Shown here piece after piece: positions 1-6,088 of a stretch of 8,059 nucleotides of DNA (position 1 is the first letter of the stretch; each line of letters begins with the position of its first letter). The DNA comes from Bdellovibrionales bacterium (GTDB lineage: Bacteria; Bdellovibrionota; Bdellovibrionia; Bdellovibrionales; UBA1609). The position numbers were made by a program, and so were the translations under genes. Below the pieces are notes generated by a model. The model did not search any database and was not told the origin of the DNA. It worked only from the letters and a program-made list of their open reading frames with translations. The DNA lies in contig DAIDJH010000075.1 in NCBI GenBank assembly GCA_027451425.1, positions 1-8,059 on the forward strand. Reading direction: 5' to 3'.

Positions 1-2
1 TG

Positions 3-518
3 TTTTCAAAAGAAGAGGCCGCAGAGCTTCGGCGGCTCGTCGATGAAGCTTTTATGGTGCTTGGTAATCAAACAAAGCGCCGAGAGTACGACAATATTTT
101 GCTAGCGCGCGAGGGTCGTGGCGAAACGACCGCGCCGCGAGAACCGGGCCCTGCCACATCAACGATACCCGCACCGGTGAATACCGCCGGACCTCTGCCA
201 AAAGGTTTTGCGCGCAGCCGCTTGAGTGTTTACGAGCTAAAACCCGAAATGGAAGAGGAAATTTCCAACCAAAAAATGTTTGATGGTCCTTTTTTACGCA
301 AAGTTCGCCAATATAAAGGAATCCACATCGATCAGCTTAGTAAAGAGACCCGAATTAGCCGCAGCTATCTTATTGCTGTCGAATCAGAAGACTTTGAAGC
401 TCTGCCCGCGCCAGTTTTTGTTCGTGGTTTTCTAGTTCAAATCGCTCGCATTCTGTCTATTGATGAAACTCTCGTCGCAAATTCTTATATGGCTCGCCTG
501 AGCAACAAGAAATCTTGA
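3..518 (+). CDS. J-domain / RodZ-type helix-turn-helix (HTH_25) fusion protein, 5'-truncated
   Basis: The reading frame is open to the left edge, so the ATG at 54 is internal and the true start lies outside the window. The first visible residues (about bases 12-95) match the last two helices of a DnaJ J domain: an acidic/alanine-rich helix, then DEAFMVLGNQTKRREYD, which resembles the family's EAYEVLSDPEKRREYD. The HPD motif would be upstream and cannot be checked. A Pro/Ala/Thr-rich linker follows (about 115-225). Bases 285-464 encode a RodZ-type HTH (HTH_25): LRKVRQYKGIHIDQL, then SRSYLIAVE and the signature DFEALPAPVFVRGFL. The protein ends about 18 residues later with no transmembrane helix, unlike RodZ, so it is probably cytosolic. 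J domains stimulate Hsp70 (DnaK) and HTH_25 domains bind DNA or MreB-type partners; combining these roles here is inference. The stop overlaps the next gene's TTG start. Confidence 0.85.
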   Translation, partial: FSKEEAAELRRLVDEAFMVLGNQTKRREYDNILLAREGRGETTAPREPGPATSTIPAPVNTAGPLPKGFARSRLSVYELKPEMEEEISNQKMFDGPFLRKVRQYKGIHIDQLSKETRISRSYLIAVESEDFEALPAPVFVRGFLVQIARILSIDETLVANSYMARLSNKKS

Positions 519-1477
519 ATACCCGCAAGAGTACAGAATTTTATTTCGTCGCAAATACAAGCGCCCTGCGACTGGATAAAGCCCTGGCTTCGGATCCGCG
601 CATTATTAGCCGATCGCAGGCAACGAGCTTGATCGACCGCGGCTTTGTTACGCTCAACAATAAACCCGTAAAGCCCGCGCACAAAACGTCGGCTGGAGAA
701 CTGTTTCATGTGACTATCCCCTGCGAAGAGCCGACTGAGCTTGTTCCGTTTGATTTACCACTTGAGATTCTCTTCGAAGACGAAGAGTTGTTAGTGGTAA
801 ATAAGCCGTCCGGCCTTGTCGTTCATCCGGCCGTTGGGCATCGCCAAAATACTTTGGTCAACGCACTTATTCACCACACGAAAGATTTGGCGCGCGGATT
901 TTCAACTGGTCGGCCGGGGATCGTACATAGAATAGACAAAGACACCAGCGGCCTCCTTGTCGTCGCAAAATCAGAACGCACCCTGCGTGGGCTTGCCAAA
1001 CAATTCAAAAATAAAACTGTTCATCGCGTTTATTGGACGATTGTGCACGGTACCCTTAAGAGCCCTCACGGCACTATTACGACCTATATTCGCCGACACC
1101 CGGCCGATCGAAAACGCTTCGCCTCCGAACGATTCCGCGGAGAACAAGTGCCTACCGGCAAGCTGGCAATAACCCATTATGACGTAAAAAAGGTCCACCC
1201 CTCGGGGCTTTCGCTCATTCACTGTAAGCTTGAAACTGGGCGAACCCACCAAATTCGTGTTCATCTGTCAGAGTTGGGCCATCCAATTGTTGCCGATCCC
1301 ACATACTCCTCCGCAACTCGCCATCGCTCGACCGCGCCTCATCTTTTACTTCACGCTGCGGAACTCGGCTTCACCCACCCATTAACTAGAAAAAGCCTTA
1401 AATTTAGCGCCCCCTGGCCAACTGAGCTTCATGACTATCTACGTAAATATAATTTTCTAGACGGAGAAGCTCCTTGA
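515..1477 (+). CDS. rluD: RluA/RluD-family 23S rRNA pseudouridine synthase
   Basis: The 320-residue product isomerises uridine to pseudouridine in RNA, most likely in 23S rRNA. Residues about 17-65 form an S4 RNA-binding domain (LRLDKALASDPRI, then SRSQATSLIDRGFV). The catalytic domain carries LVVNKPSGLVVHP (93-105) and the signature GRPGIVHRIDKDTSGLL (132-148), with catalytic Asp141. It also has the late motif LETGRTHQIRVHL (239-251). Length and an N-terminal S4 domain fit the RluD/RluC side of the family. RluD is favoured because pgeF (yfiH) follows directly, as next to rluD in Enterobacteria, but RluD versus RluC cannot be settled by eye. The TTG start at 515 overlaps the preceding TGA (TTGA). 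Upstream sequence is only weakly Shine-Dalgarno-like (AGCAACAAGAAA), so translation probably depends on coupling. No better start lies between it and the S4 domain. Confidence 0.9.
   Translation: MNTRKSTEFYFVANTSALRLDKALASDPRIISRSQATSLIDRGFVTLNNKPVKPAHKTSAGELFHVTIPCEEPTELVPFDLPLEILFEDEELLVVNKPSGLVVHPAVGHRQNTLVNALIHHTKDLARGFSTGRPGIVHRIDKDTSGLLVVAKSERTLRGLAKQFKNKTVHRVYWTIVHGTLKSPHGTITTYIRRHPADRKRFASERFRGEQVPTGKLAITHYDVKKVHPSGLSLIHCKLETGRTHQIRVHLSELGHPIVADPTYSSATRHRSTAPHLLLHAAELGFTHPLTRKSLKFSAPWPTELHDYLRKYNFLDGEAP
1463..1466 (+). promoter_or_regulatory. Ribosome binding site supporting the TTG start of pgeF
   Basis: GGAG inside ACGGAGAAGC sits 7 bases before the TTG at 1474, at normal Shine-Dalgarno distance. 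It lies within the last codons of rluD and supports the non-ATG start and a 4-base overlap with the rluD stop. Confidence 0.6.
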
Positions 1478-2193
1478 ATCCAGCCCCCTCTTTTTCTCCC
1501 GTAATTCTAGAGGATCAAGAAATTGGCTATAGCTTTGAAAGCTCTGCCCATTTGTTTTTTTTTGGCACCCGCTTCGCAACCCGTGAAATTTTGAGCGAAC
1601 TTTACCCACAACTTCAATGGTCCAGTATGCGCCAAGAACACGGTAACAAGTTCGCTCAAGCGTCCCAACCCACAAGTCGAATTATCCCAATTGCCGATGC
1701 ACTCTGGACTCCCGATCGTCATATCGCGCTTCTTGTCTCAACTGCCGACTGCGTGCCAGTACTTGTGGCAACAGATGATTTTGTTGCTTCAATTCATGCC
1801 GGATGGCGTGGAATTTTAAATGGCATTGCCCCGCTTTGTATTGAAACCCTGCGCAAACGGCATGGTTTTAAACTAGATAATGCCCTCGCCATTATCGGCC
1901 CGCACATTCAACAAAAAAGCTTTGATTTTACCCGTGATGACGCAACACCATTTTTCAATTTGGCTTCTAAGCTTGAGCTCAACACGAATCACGCTATTCA
2001 AAATAATCCTGGTGATCCGACAAAAGTGAAGATTTCGCTTAACTTATTTATTCGAGCTCAATTAACCGCCAGTGGCCTGACCGCCTCGCGCATTGCGGAA
2101 CTACCCGTAAATACCCATGCCTGCGTAAACTTTCACTCCTACCGCCGCGAACGCGTTGCTGGTCGCAATTTGAGTTTTGTGGCACGGCTTTAA
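1474..2193 (+). CDS. pgeF: Peptidoglycan editing factor PgeF (YfiH / Cu-oxidase_4 family, formerly multicopper polyphenol oxidase)
   Basis: The 239-residue cytosolic protein belongs to the YfiH/DUF152 family. In E. coli PgeF is reported to keep peptidoglycan precursors free of wrongly incorporated amino acids; homologues were earlier called laccase-like or purine nucleoside phosphorylases. The metal-site residues are all present: His56 (RQEHGNK), Cys93 (TADCVPVLV) and His108 (SIHAGWRG). The closing SYRRERVAGRNLSF (222-235) matches the family's SYRRD..TGR ending. The IGPxIG segment reads IGPHIQQKSF (140-150), a mild divergence. The TTG start at 1474 overlaps the rluD stop in a TTGA junction, but here a clear Shine-Dalgarno sequence (GGAG, 1463-1466) lies 7 bases upstream. 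A run of nine T within codons 27-30 (bases 1555-1563, around LFFFG) is a possible slippage site, though the frame is intact. Confidence 0.92.
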   Translation: MNPAPSFSPVILEDQEIGYSFESSAHLFFFGTRFATREILSELYPQLQWSSMRQEHGNKFAQASQPTSRIIPIADALWTPDRHIALLVSTADCVPVLVATDDFVASIHAGWRGILNGIAPLCIETLRKRHGFKLDNALAIIGPHIQQKSFDFTRDDATPFFNLASKLELNTNHAIQNNPGDPTKVKISLNLFIRAQLTASGLTASRIAELPVNTHACVNFHSYRRERVAGRNLSFVARL

Positions 2194-2236
2194 ATGTGCT
2201 TCACGCCAGAGCGCTGTTCATTTACTCTATATTGGT

Positions 2237-2707
2237 ATGTTTACGTTAAACTCGAAGTGGTTTCGGTCTGGCACAATTATTTTTTTCCTCATTTTTATTG
2301 CCTCAACGGTGCTGTATTTTAGCAACCCGGCGCGCACACCTTTTCGAAGCTTATTTTCTTTGCCCGCCAGAAAAATTTTATCCGTTGCCGTTGGCCCCGT
2401 TATCCCTGGCATAAAAGCGAAGGTGCTCAAAGTGCAGACGCCCGATGGACTTTTTCTTGAAATCTACGCACCGGCACAAAACGGGCTGGCGCCGCTTATT
2501 CAAAAAATTAGATTGCCCGACAAACAAGATGCGCTCTTTCAGTTTCAAGGGCGCGCAACAGACCTTGCCCTAGAAGACCTCAAGAACGACGGGATTTTTG
2601 AAATTATTGCCCCGACCTATGACGCTTCGTTAGTGCCGCATCTCAATATTTATCAATACGACAAAATCGCAAAGGTTTTCGCGCCGTACGAAAAACAATC
2701 GAATTGA
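2237..2707 (+). CDS. Small membrane-anchored protein with a degenerate FG-GAP/VCBS-like repeat
   Basis: With the ATG at 2237 the product is 156 residues: a short basic N-terminus, one hydrophobic segment (about 12-28, TIIFFLIFIASTVLYF), then a mostly hydrophilic domain with no Cys. This suggests a bitopic protein with its C-terminal domain in the periplasm. Residues 107-142 resemble one FG-GAP/VCBS beta-propeller blade: ATDLALEDLKNDGIFEIIAP corresponds to the usual D.DGDG..E.I loop, with Asp114, Asn117, Asp118, Gly119 and Glu122 in place, followed by a LNIYQYD strand. One blade cannot make a propeller, so this is a fragmentary or stand-alone use of the motif. The frame extends back to a TTG at 2177 overlapping pgeF, but that would put about 20 poorly conserved-looking residues before the membrane segment, so ATG 2237 is preferred. 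No good Shine-Dalgarno sequence is visible for either. The family and function are not recognised. Confidence 0.7.
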   Translation: MFTLNSKWFRSGTIIFFLIFIASTVLYFSNPARTPFRSLFSLPARKILSVAVGPVIPGIKAKVLKVQTPDGLFLEIYAPAQNGLAPLIQKIRLPDKQDALFQFQGRATDLALEDLKNDGIFEIIAPTYDASLVPHLNIYQYDKIAKVFAPYEKQSN

Positions 2708-2732
2708 CGTGCCGCGGCGCTTGTGATAGAAG
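2704..2732 (+). promoter_or_regulatory. Possible sigma-70-type promoter for the lipoprotein gene
   Basis: TTGACG (2704-2709, 5 of 6 to the -35 consensus) and TAGAAG (2727-2732, 4 of 6 to the -10 consensus) are separated by exactly 17 bases. Transcription would start near 2739, about 20 bases before the GTG at 2758. The -35 box contains the stop codon of the upstream gene. Matches by eye only; the -10 box is weak. Confidence 0.35.
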
Positions 2733-2757
2733 GTCGCCCATTGGAGTGTCTTAATCG

Positions 2758-3486
2758 GTGAAGAAGTTGACCCCACAGATTTTTTTGTTGCCATTGTTTG
2801 CCGTGATGGCGCTTTGCTTTTTCATCGGTTGCATGGACTATCCGCCGACGGGTAATCAAAATGACTACTGTGGCGTCATGCATCCTGATCCTGGAATGGT
2901 GGACGCAACAAATGGGGCCATCGTATCAGATAATGGCACCACAGTATTGCGTGCCGATCGTCCCTTTGCTCCGCCGCAGGCGGGCTATCAGTTTCAAAGC
3001 GCCGCCATTTTTTACAACGACACTTACAACCGTCTACATTTTTATTTTAATATCTCAAAGGATAATAGTGGCAACTTCACCGTGGTCACCACCTGTGTGT
3101 CCGGGCAGGGCCAAGTGCCTGGGATGAAATCATTCAATTCGCCCAAGCTGCCCTTTGTTTCTGACATGAAATACGACGGAAAGACCTTACAAATTCAACA
3201 TCATGTTCTTGTCTTCCGCTTTGGAGAACCTCAAAATCCCAACGATACCTTTTTACGAAATATCAAGGTAGACCCGCTTGGCACATCTTCGTTTTCACCA
3301 GAAACGACTTTTGATGTTTTTCATGGTTACACGCAATTGCAAGAAACATTCAATCAGTTGAGCCCTGCAAACCAAGGCAAATATGTGCTGTGGGTTTCAG
3401 CGAATCGCCCAGCACCGGGTCAAGATAAAACCGGTACGGGCCTGAACATTAAAGAACTTATATTCCTGAACGCCGGCGCTCTCTAA
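2758..3486 (+). CDS. Predicted lipoprotein of unknown function
   Basis: The 242-residue product begins with a lipoprotein signal peptide: a basic KK start, a hydrophobic stretch (about 8-23), then FFIGC with the lipid-modified Cys at 25. The next residue is Met, not Asp, so under the classical +2 rule it would be sorted to the outer membrane rather than kept at the inner membrane. The mature part is rich in Asn, Gly, Pro and aromatics with likely beta-strands (RLHFYFNIS, HVLVFRFG, KYVLWVS). It holds two further Cys (38 and 113) that could form a disulfide. No enzyme motif or known domain is recognised. The GTG start is preferred because it gives a complete signal peptide; GGAG at 2743-2746 precedes it by 11 bases, slightly long. 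Its TAA stop overlaps the stop codon of the convergent mltG gene. Confidence 0.8.
   Translation: MKKLTPQIFLLPLFAVMALCFFIGCMDYPPTGNQNDYCGVMHPDPGMVDATNGAIVSDNGTTVLRADRPFAPPQAGYQFQSAAIFYNDTYNRLHFYFNISKDNSGNFTVVTTCVSGQGQVPGMKSFNSPKLPFVSDMKYDGKTLQIQHHVLVFRFGEPQNPNDTFLRNIKVDPLGTSSFSPETTFDVFHGYTQLQETFNQLSPANQGKYVLWVSANRPAPGQDKTGTGLNIKELIFLNAGAL
3483..3486. other. Overlapping stop codons of convergent transcription units
   Basis: The lipoprotein TAA (3484-3486, plus) and the mltG TAG (3483-3485, minus) share bases. There is no intergenic space between the rightward and leftward units, so any transcription termination must happen inside the opposing gene. I see no stem followed by a T tract at the junction. 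Confidence 0.9.
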
Positions 3487-4553
3487 GAGGCGTGTGCTTT
3501 ACCATGAGCTAATTTTTTGCTCAGGTCACGCCACGATTTTCCCTCACGCGCCCTTGGGTCCAACTGATACTTGCGTACAGCTCGTAAGTGCTCTTTAAAG
3601 TTTTTCGAAAATACGTGTGTGCCATCGTTTCGGCTGACAAAGTAAAGATAATGAGTCGCGGCCGGATGAACCGCGGCCCAAAGTGCCGCCACACCTGGAT
3701 TTGCAATCGGTCCAGGTGGCAGGGCGTGGATCACATATGTATTGTACGGTGTCGGTCGCCGAATATCCGACTTCCTAATGTTTACCGGCCGAACGCCTGT
3801 GTTGAGCCACATCCCGTAAATAATGGTTGGGTCCGATTGAAGTCGCATGCCTTTTTCTAGGCGATTATGAAATACCGACGATATAAGCGGCCGCTCAAAT
3901 GGAGCCCCCGTTTCTTTTTCAATTATGCTGGCGAGAACCACCTGATCATGAAGGCTCATTTTAACCGTCGGCTCCTTATCCGCCTGTACGATGGCATTCT
4001 GAAACTTGCGATACATCATCCGTACGAGAGCACCAATGGGCGTAAATTTGGTAATGAGATATGTATCTGGAAATAGGTAGCCCTCTAGAGACGGCATACC
4101 GTGACCGGTAAGCGCGCGAATTTTGCCTGGACTTGTAACGTATTTAAAAAATTCATCGCCACGATGGGGCCACATGCGATTGAGTGAATCACGTATGTCA
4201 AAAATATTGCTGCCCTCGGGGACAACGAGGGAGTAGCGAATGCTTTCACCCGTGGTTAAAATTTTTAAAATTTCACTTGGCGTCATGTCCTTGTACAAGG
4301 CGTACTCGCCCATTTTAATCCGAGCGGCGCTACCTGTTAATTTCACATACCAAACAAATTCTCTTGAGCTCGAAATTAAGCCCTGCGCCGCAAGAAGAGT
4401 TGCAACTTCATGCAAGCTCGTGTTGTAGGGCACTTCAAATACAATTTTTTCATGTCTGGACGAAGCCGGTAGAGAAGAATATCGATTAACTTGCCAAATT
4501 AAGAAGGTCGCAACCAAAAATACAGCAATCAATAACCCCACAATTCGCGTCAC
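3483..4553 (-). CDS. mltG: Endolytic murein transglycosylase MltG (YceG-like)
   Basis: MltG cleaves nascent glycan strands at the inner membrane, leaving anhydro-muramyl ends, and is thought to set strand length. The 356-residue product has a single N-terminal transmembrane helix (about 4-20). A LysM-like subdomain follows (about 36-110, VPYNTSLHEVATLLAAQGLI and MTPSEILKILTTGE). The YceG catalytic domain carries SLEGYLFPDTY (155-165), ASIIEKETG (208-216) with the presumed catalytic Glu212, RLEKGMRLQSDPTIIYG (231-247), and RPTPYNTYVIHALPPGPIANPG (266-287). The length is normal for the family. The GTG start (4551-4553) is supported by a strong Shine-Dalgarno sequence right after the astD stop, 14 bases away, so mltG is probably co-transcribed with the ast genes. 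Its TAG stop overlaps the TAA of the convergent lipoprotein gene. Confidence 0.95.
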   Translation of the reverse strand: MTRIVGLLIAVFLVATFLIWQVNRYSSLPASSRHEKIVFEVPYNTSLHEVATLLAAQGLISSSREFVWYVKLTGSAARIKMGEYALYKDMTPSEILKILTTGESIRYSLVVPEGSNIFDIRDSLNRMWPHRGDEFFKYVTSPGKIRALTGHGMPSLEGYLFPDTYLITKFTPIGALVRMMYRKFQNAIVQADKEPTVKMSLHDQVVLASIIEKETGAPFERPLISSVFHNRLEKGMRLQSDPTIIYGMWLNTGVRPVNIRKSDIRRPTPYNTYVIHALPPGPIANPGVAALWAAVHPAATHYLYFVSRNDGTHVFSKNFKEHLRAVRKYQLDPRAREGKSWRDLSKKLAHGKAHAS

Positions 4554-4559
4554 CGCTCG

Positions 4560-4568
4560 CTCCCCCCT
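4560..4568 (-). promoter_or_regulatory. Shine-Dalgarno sequence of mltG
   Basis: On the minus strand the short gap after astD reads AGGGGGGAG, followed by six bases and the GTG start. The match starts inside the astD TGA stop codon, which suits translational coupling or re-initiation. Confidence 0.65.
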
Positions 4569-6088
4569 CAGTTTTCAAATTGATACGTGAGCCCTGGTGG
4601 AAATTTCGCTGGTAATGCCGTCGAGTCTTCGAGGCTTGCCACGGGAACTACGCAATATTGAATGGCGAAATGCCCAGACGGTCGATCATTGCCGGATTTA
4701 CCCATCCCACCAAATGGAAGTCGCGAGCTTGATCCATTTGTTGTACGGTTCCAGTTCAGAAGACCGACTTTTGCGTCAACAAGTGCTTTCTCATAGAGCG
4801 CGCGATCCTTTGAAAAAAGCGCCATCACAAGACCAAATCCAGAAGCGTTTACGATATTTAAAGCCTCGTCAAAATCATCAACGGTGTAGATAGCTACATT
4901 TGGACCGAAAATTTCATTTTTTTGATAAACCGATTCGCGATTAAACCGTTCAACCGTATGAATGGACGGCGTCACGTAATATCCTTCATGTCCAACATCT
5001 AGTGCCTTACCGCGCATAATGCTTTCTGCACCTTCACGCTTGGCAATTTCTTGAAAGCGCAGATATTTCTCAACAGACTCTTTGCTAATAAGCGGGCCCA
5101 TAAAAGAATCGGTCGACCAATGCCCGACTGCAATTTTTTTTGCATTTGCGTGAAAGTTTTCAATAAATCGATCGCGAATACTCCGATGAAGAATCACCTT
5201 GCTCGTGCACGAGCACCGCTGACCTGTTGTCATATATGCGCCGACTAGAGTTTCATAAACGGCCTTTTTCAAATCCGCATCCGACCAAACAACAGTTGAG
5301 TTCTTGCCACCCATTTCAAGAGCTAAAAGTTTCCAGTAATGATCGAGCGTGTCTTGCTTGATTTTTAATCCAACTTCGTATGAGCCCGTGAATAAGACGC
5401 CGTCGACATCTTCATGTTGAACAAGTCTCCTGCTGATTTCGCTTTGCCCTTGGATCATATTGAAAACGCCGGCCGGCAGACCAGACTGATGAATAATCTC
5501 AGCCATCATCTGGCCAACTGCTGGTGTCTTGTCGGACGGTTTAAACACAACTGTGTTGCCGGAGATCAGCGCCGGAATAATATGACCATTCGGTAAATGC
5601 GCAGGAAAATTAAAGGGCCCGATAACCGCCATCACTCCCCGCGGTTTAAATCGAACAACGCCCTCGATTCCGGGCAAAGCATTCGAAACATGCTCATCGG
5701 CAATAAGCTTAAGCGAGTGCTCAAGCGTAATGTCGATTTTGTTCGCAAGAGCTCCGGCTTCCGTCTTTGCTTCCCAAAGTGGCTTCCCCACCTCACGCGC
5801 GATCACCTGGGCCATTTCATCGGCACGCTCTTGAAACGCTTTTTTCAGTCGAAATAAATGCTCTTTACGTTCATCAAGCGCCGCGTGCGCCCAACTGCGA
5901 AACGCCATTTTCGCCGCTGCACAAGCCGCCTGCGCGTGGTCATAAGAGCTCTTAACGCTTATCACATGATCCTTTAGATCTGCGGGGGAACGAATATCCC
6001 AATCTCCGTCTGAGCGTTCAGGTTTAATAAATCGACCACCAATATAGTCACCACGATATTCGATAGTGTTTAAATTTTGGCTTTTCAT
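4568..6088 (-). CDS. astD: N-succinylglutamate 5-semialdehyde dehydrogenase (AST pathway)
   Basis: AstD oxidises N-succinylglutamate 5-semialdehyde to N-succinylglutamate with NAD+, the fourth step of AST arginine catabolism in the cytosol. The 506-residue protein has the full aldehyde dehydrogenase fold: GPFNFPAHLPNGHI (157-170) with oxyanion Asn160, FTGSYEVG (233-240) in the NAD site, general-base Glu258 in LEMGGKN, catalytic Cys292 in TTGQRCSCTSK, and Glu392 in NEIFGP. The AstD subfamily, rather than a generic dehydrogenase, is indicated by LPNGHI after the NFP motif and by the C-terminal block NWNRTTNGSSSRLPFGG (445-461), SGNDRPSGHF and PVASLE. It is slightly longer than E. coli AstD (492). 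The ATG overlaps the astA stop (ATGA, 6085-6088) and only a poor Shine-Dalgarno sequence is visible, so it is probably translated by coupling to astA. Confidence 0.93.
   Translation of the reverse strand: MKSQNLNTIEYRGDYIGGRFIKPERSDGDWDIRSPADLKDHVISVKSSYDHAQAACAAAKMAFRSWAHAALDERKEHLFRLKKAFQERADEMAQVIAREVGKPLWEAKTEAGALANKIDITLEHSLKLIADEHVSNALPGIEGVVRFKPRGVMAVIGPFNFPAHLPNGHIIPALISGNTVVFKPSDKTPAVGQMMAEIIHQSGLPAGVFNMIQGQSEISRRLVQHEDVDGVLFTGSYEVGLKIKQDTLDHYWKLLALEMGGKNSTVVWSDADLKKAVYETLVGAYMTTGQRCSCTSKVILHRSIRDRFIENFHANAKKIAVGHWSTDSFMGPLISKESVEKYLRFQEIAKREGAESIMRGKALDVGHEGYYVTPSIHTVERFNRESVYQKNEIFGPNVAIYTVDDFDEALNIVNASGFGLVMALFSKDRALYEKALVDAKVGLLNWNRTTNGSSSRLPFGGMGKSGNDRPSGHFAIQYCVVPVASLEDSTALPAKFPPGLTYQFEN

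Noticed and set aside
971..1264. Minus-strand open frame of 97 codons inside rluD.
   Set aside because: Shadow of a well-conserved pseudouridine synthase frame, with no domain-like sequence.
2177..2236. A TTG start at 2177 that would extend the membrane protein upstream by 20 residues and overlap pgeF by 17 bases.
   Set aside because: There is no clear Shine-Dalgarno sequence, and the added stretch would place a Cys/His-containing tail before the membrane segment. The ATG at 2237 gives a normal anchor. Not excluded outright.
3501..3526. Stem ACC(A)TGAGC / GCTCAGGT with a T-rich loop as a bidirectional terminator.
   Set aside because: The T run is in the loop, not after the stem, on either strand. 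The stem has a bulge and lies inside the mltG coding sequence.
3588..4076. Plus-strand open frames opposite mltG (3588-3860, 3867-4076).
   Set aside because: They are antisense to conserved MltG motifs, have Arg/His/Cys-rich composition typical of shadow frames, and show no ribosome binding sites.
4597..5857. Several plus-strand open frames opposite astD (4597-4893, 5051-5248, 5414-5596, 5597-5857).
   Set aside because: AstD reads through the whole stretch with every catalytic motif intact; the antisense frames look like low-information by-products.
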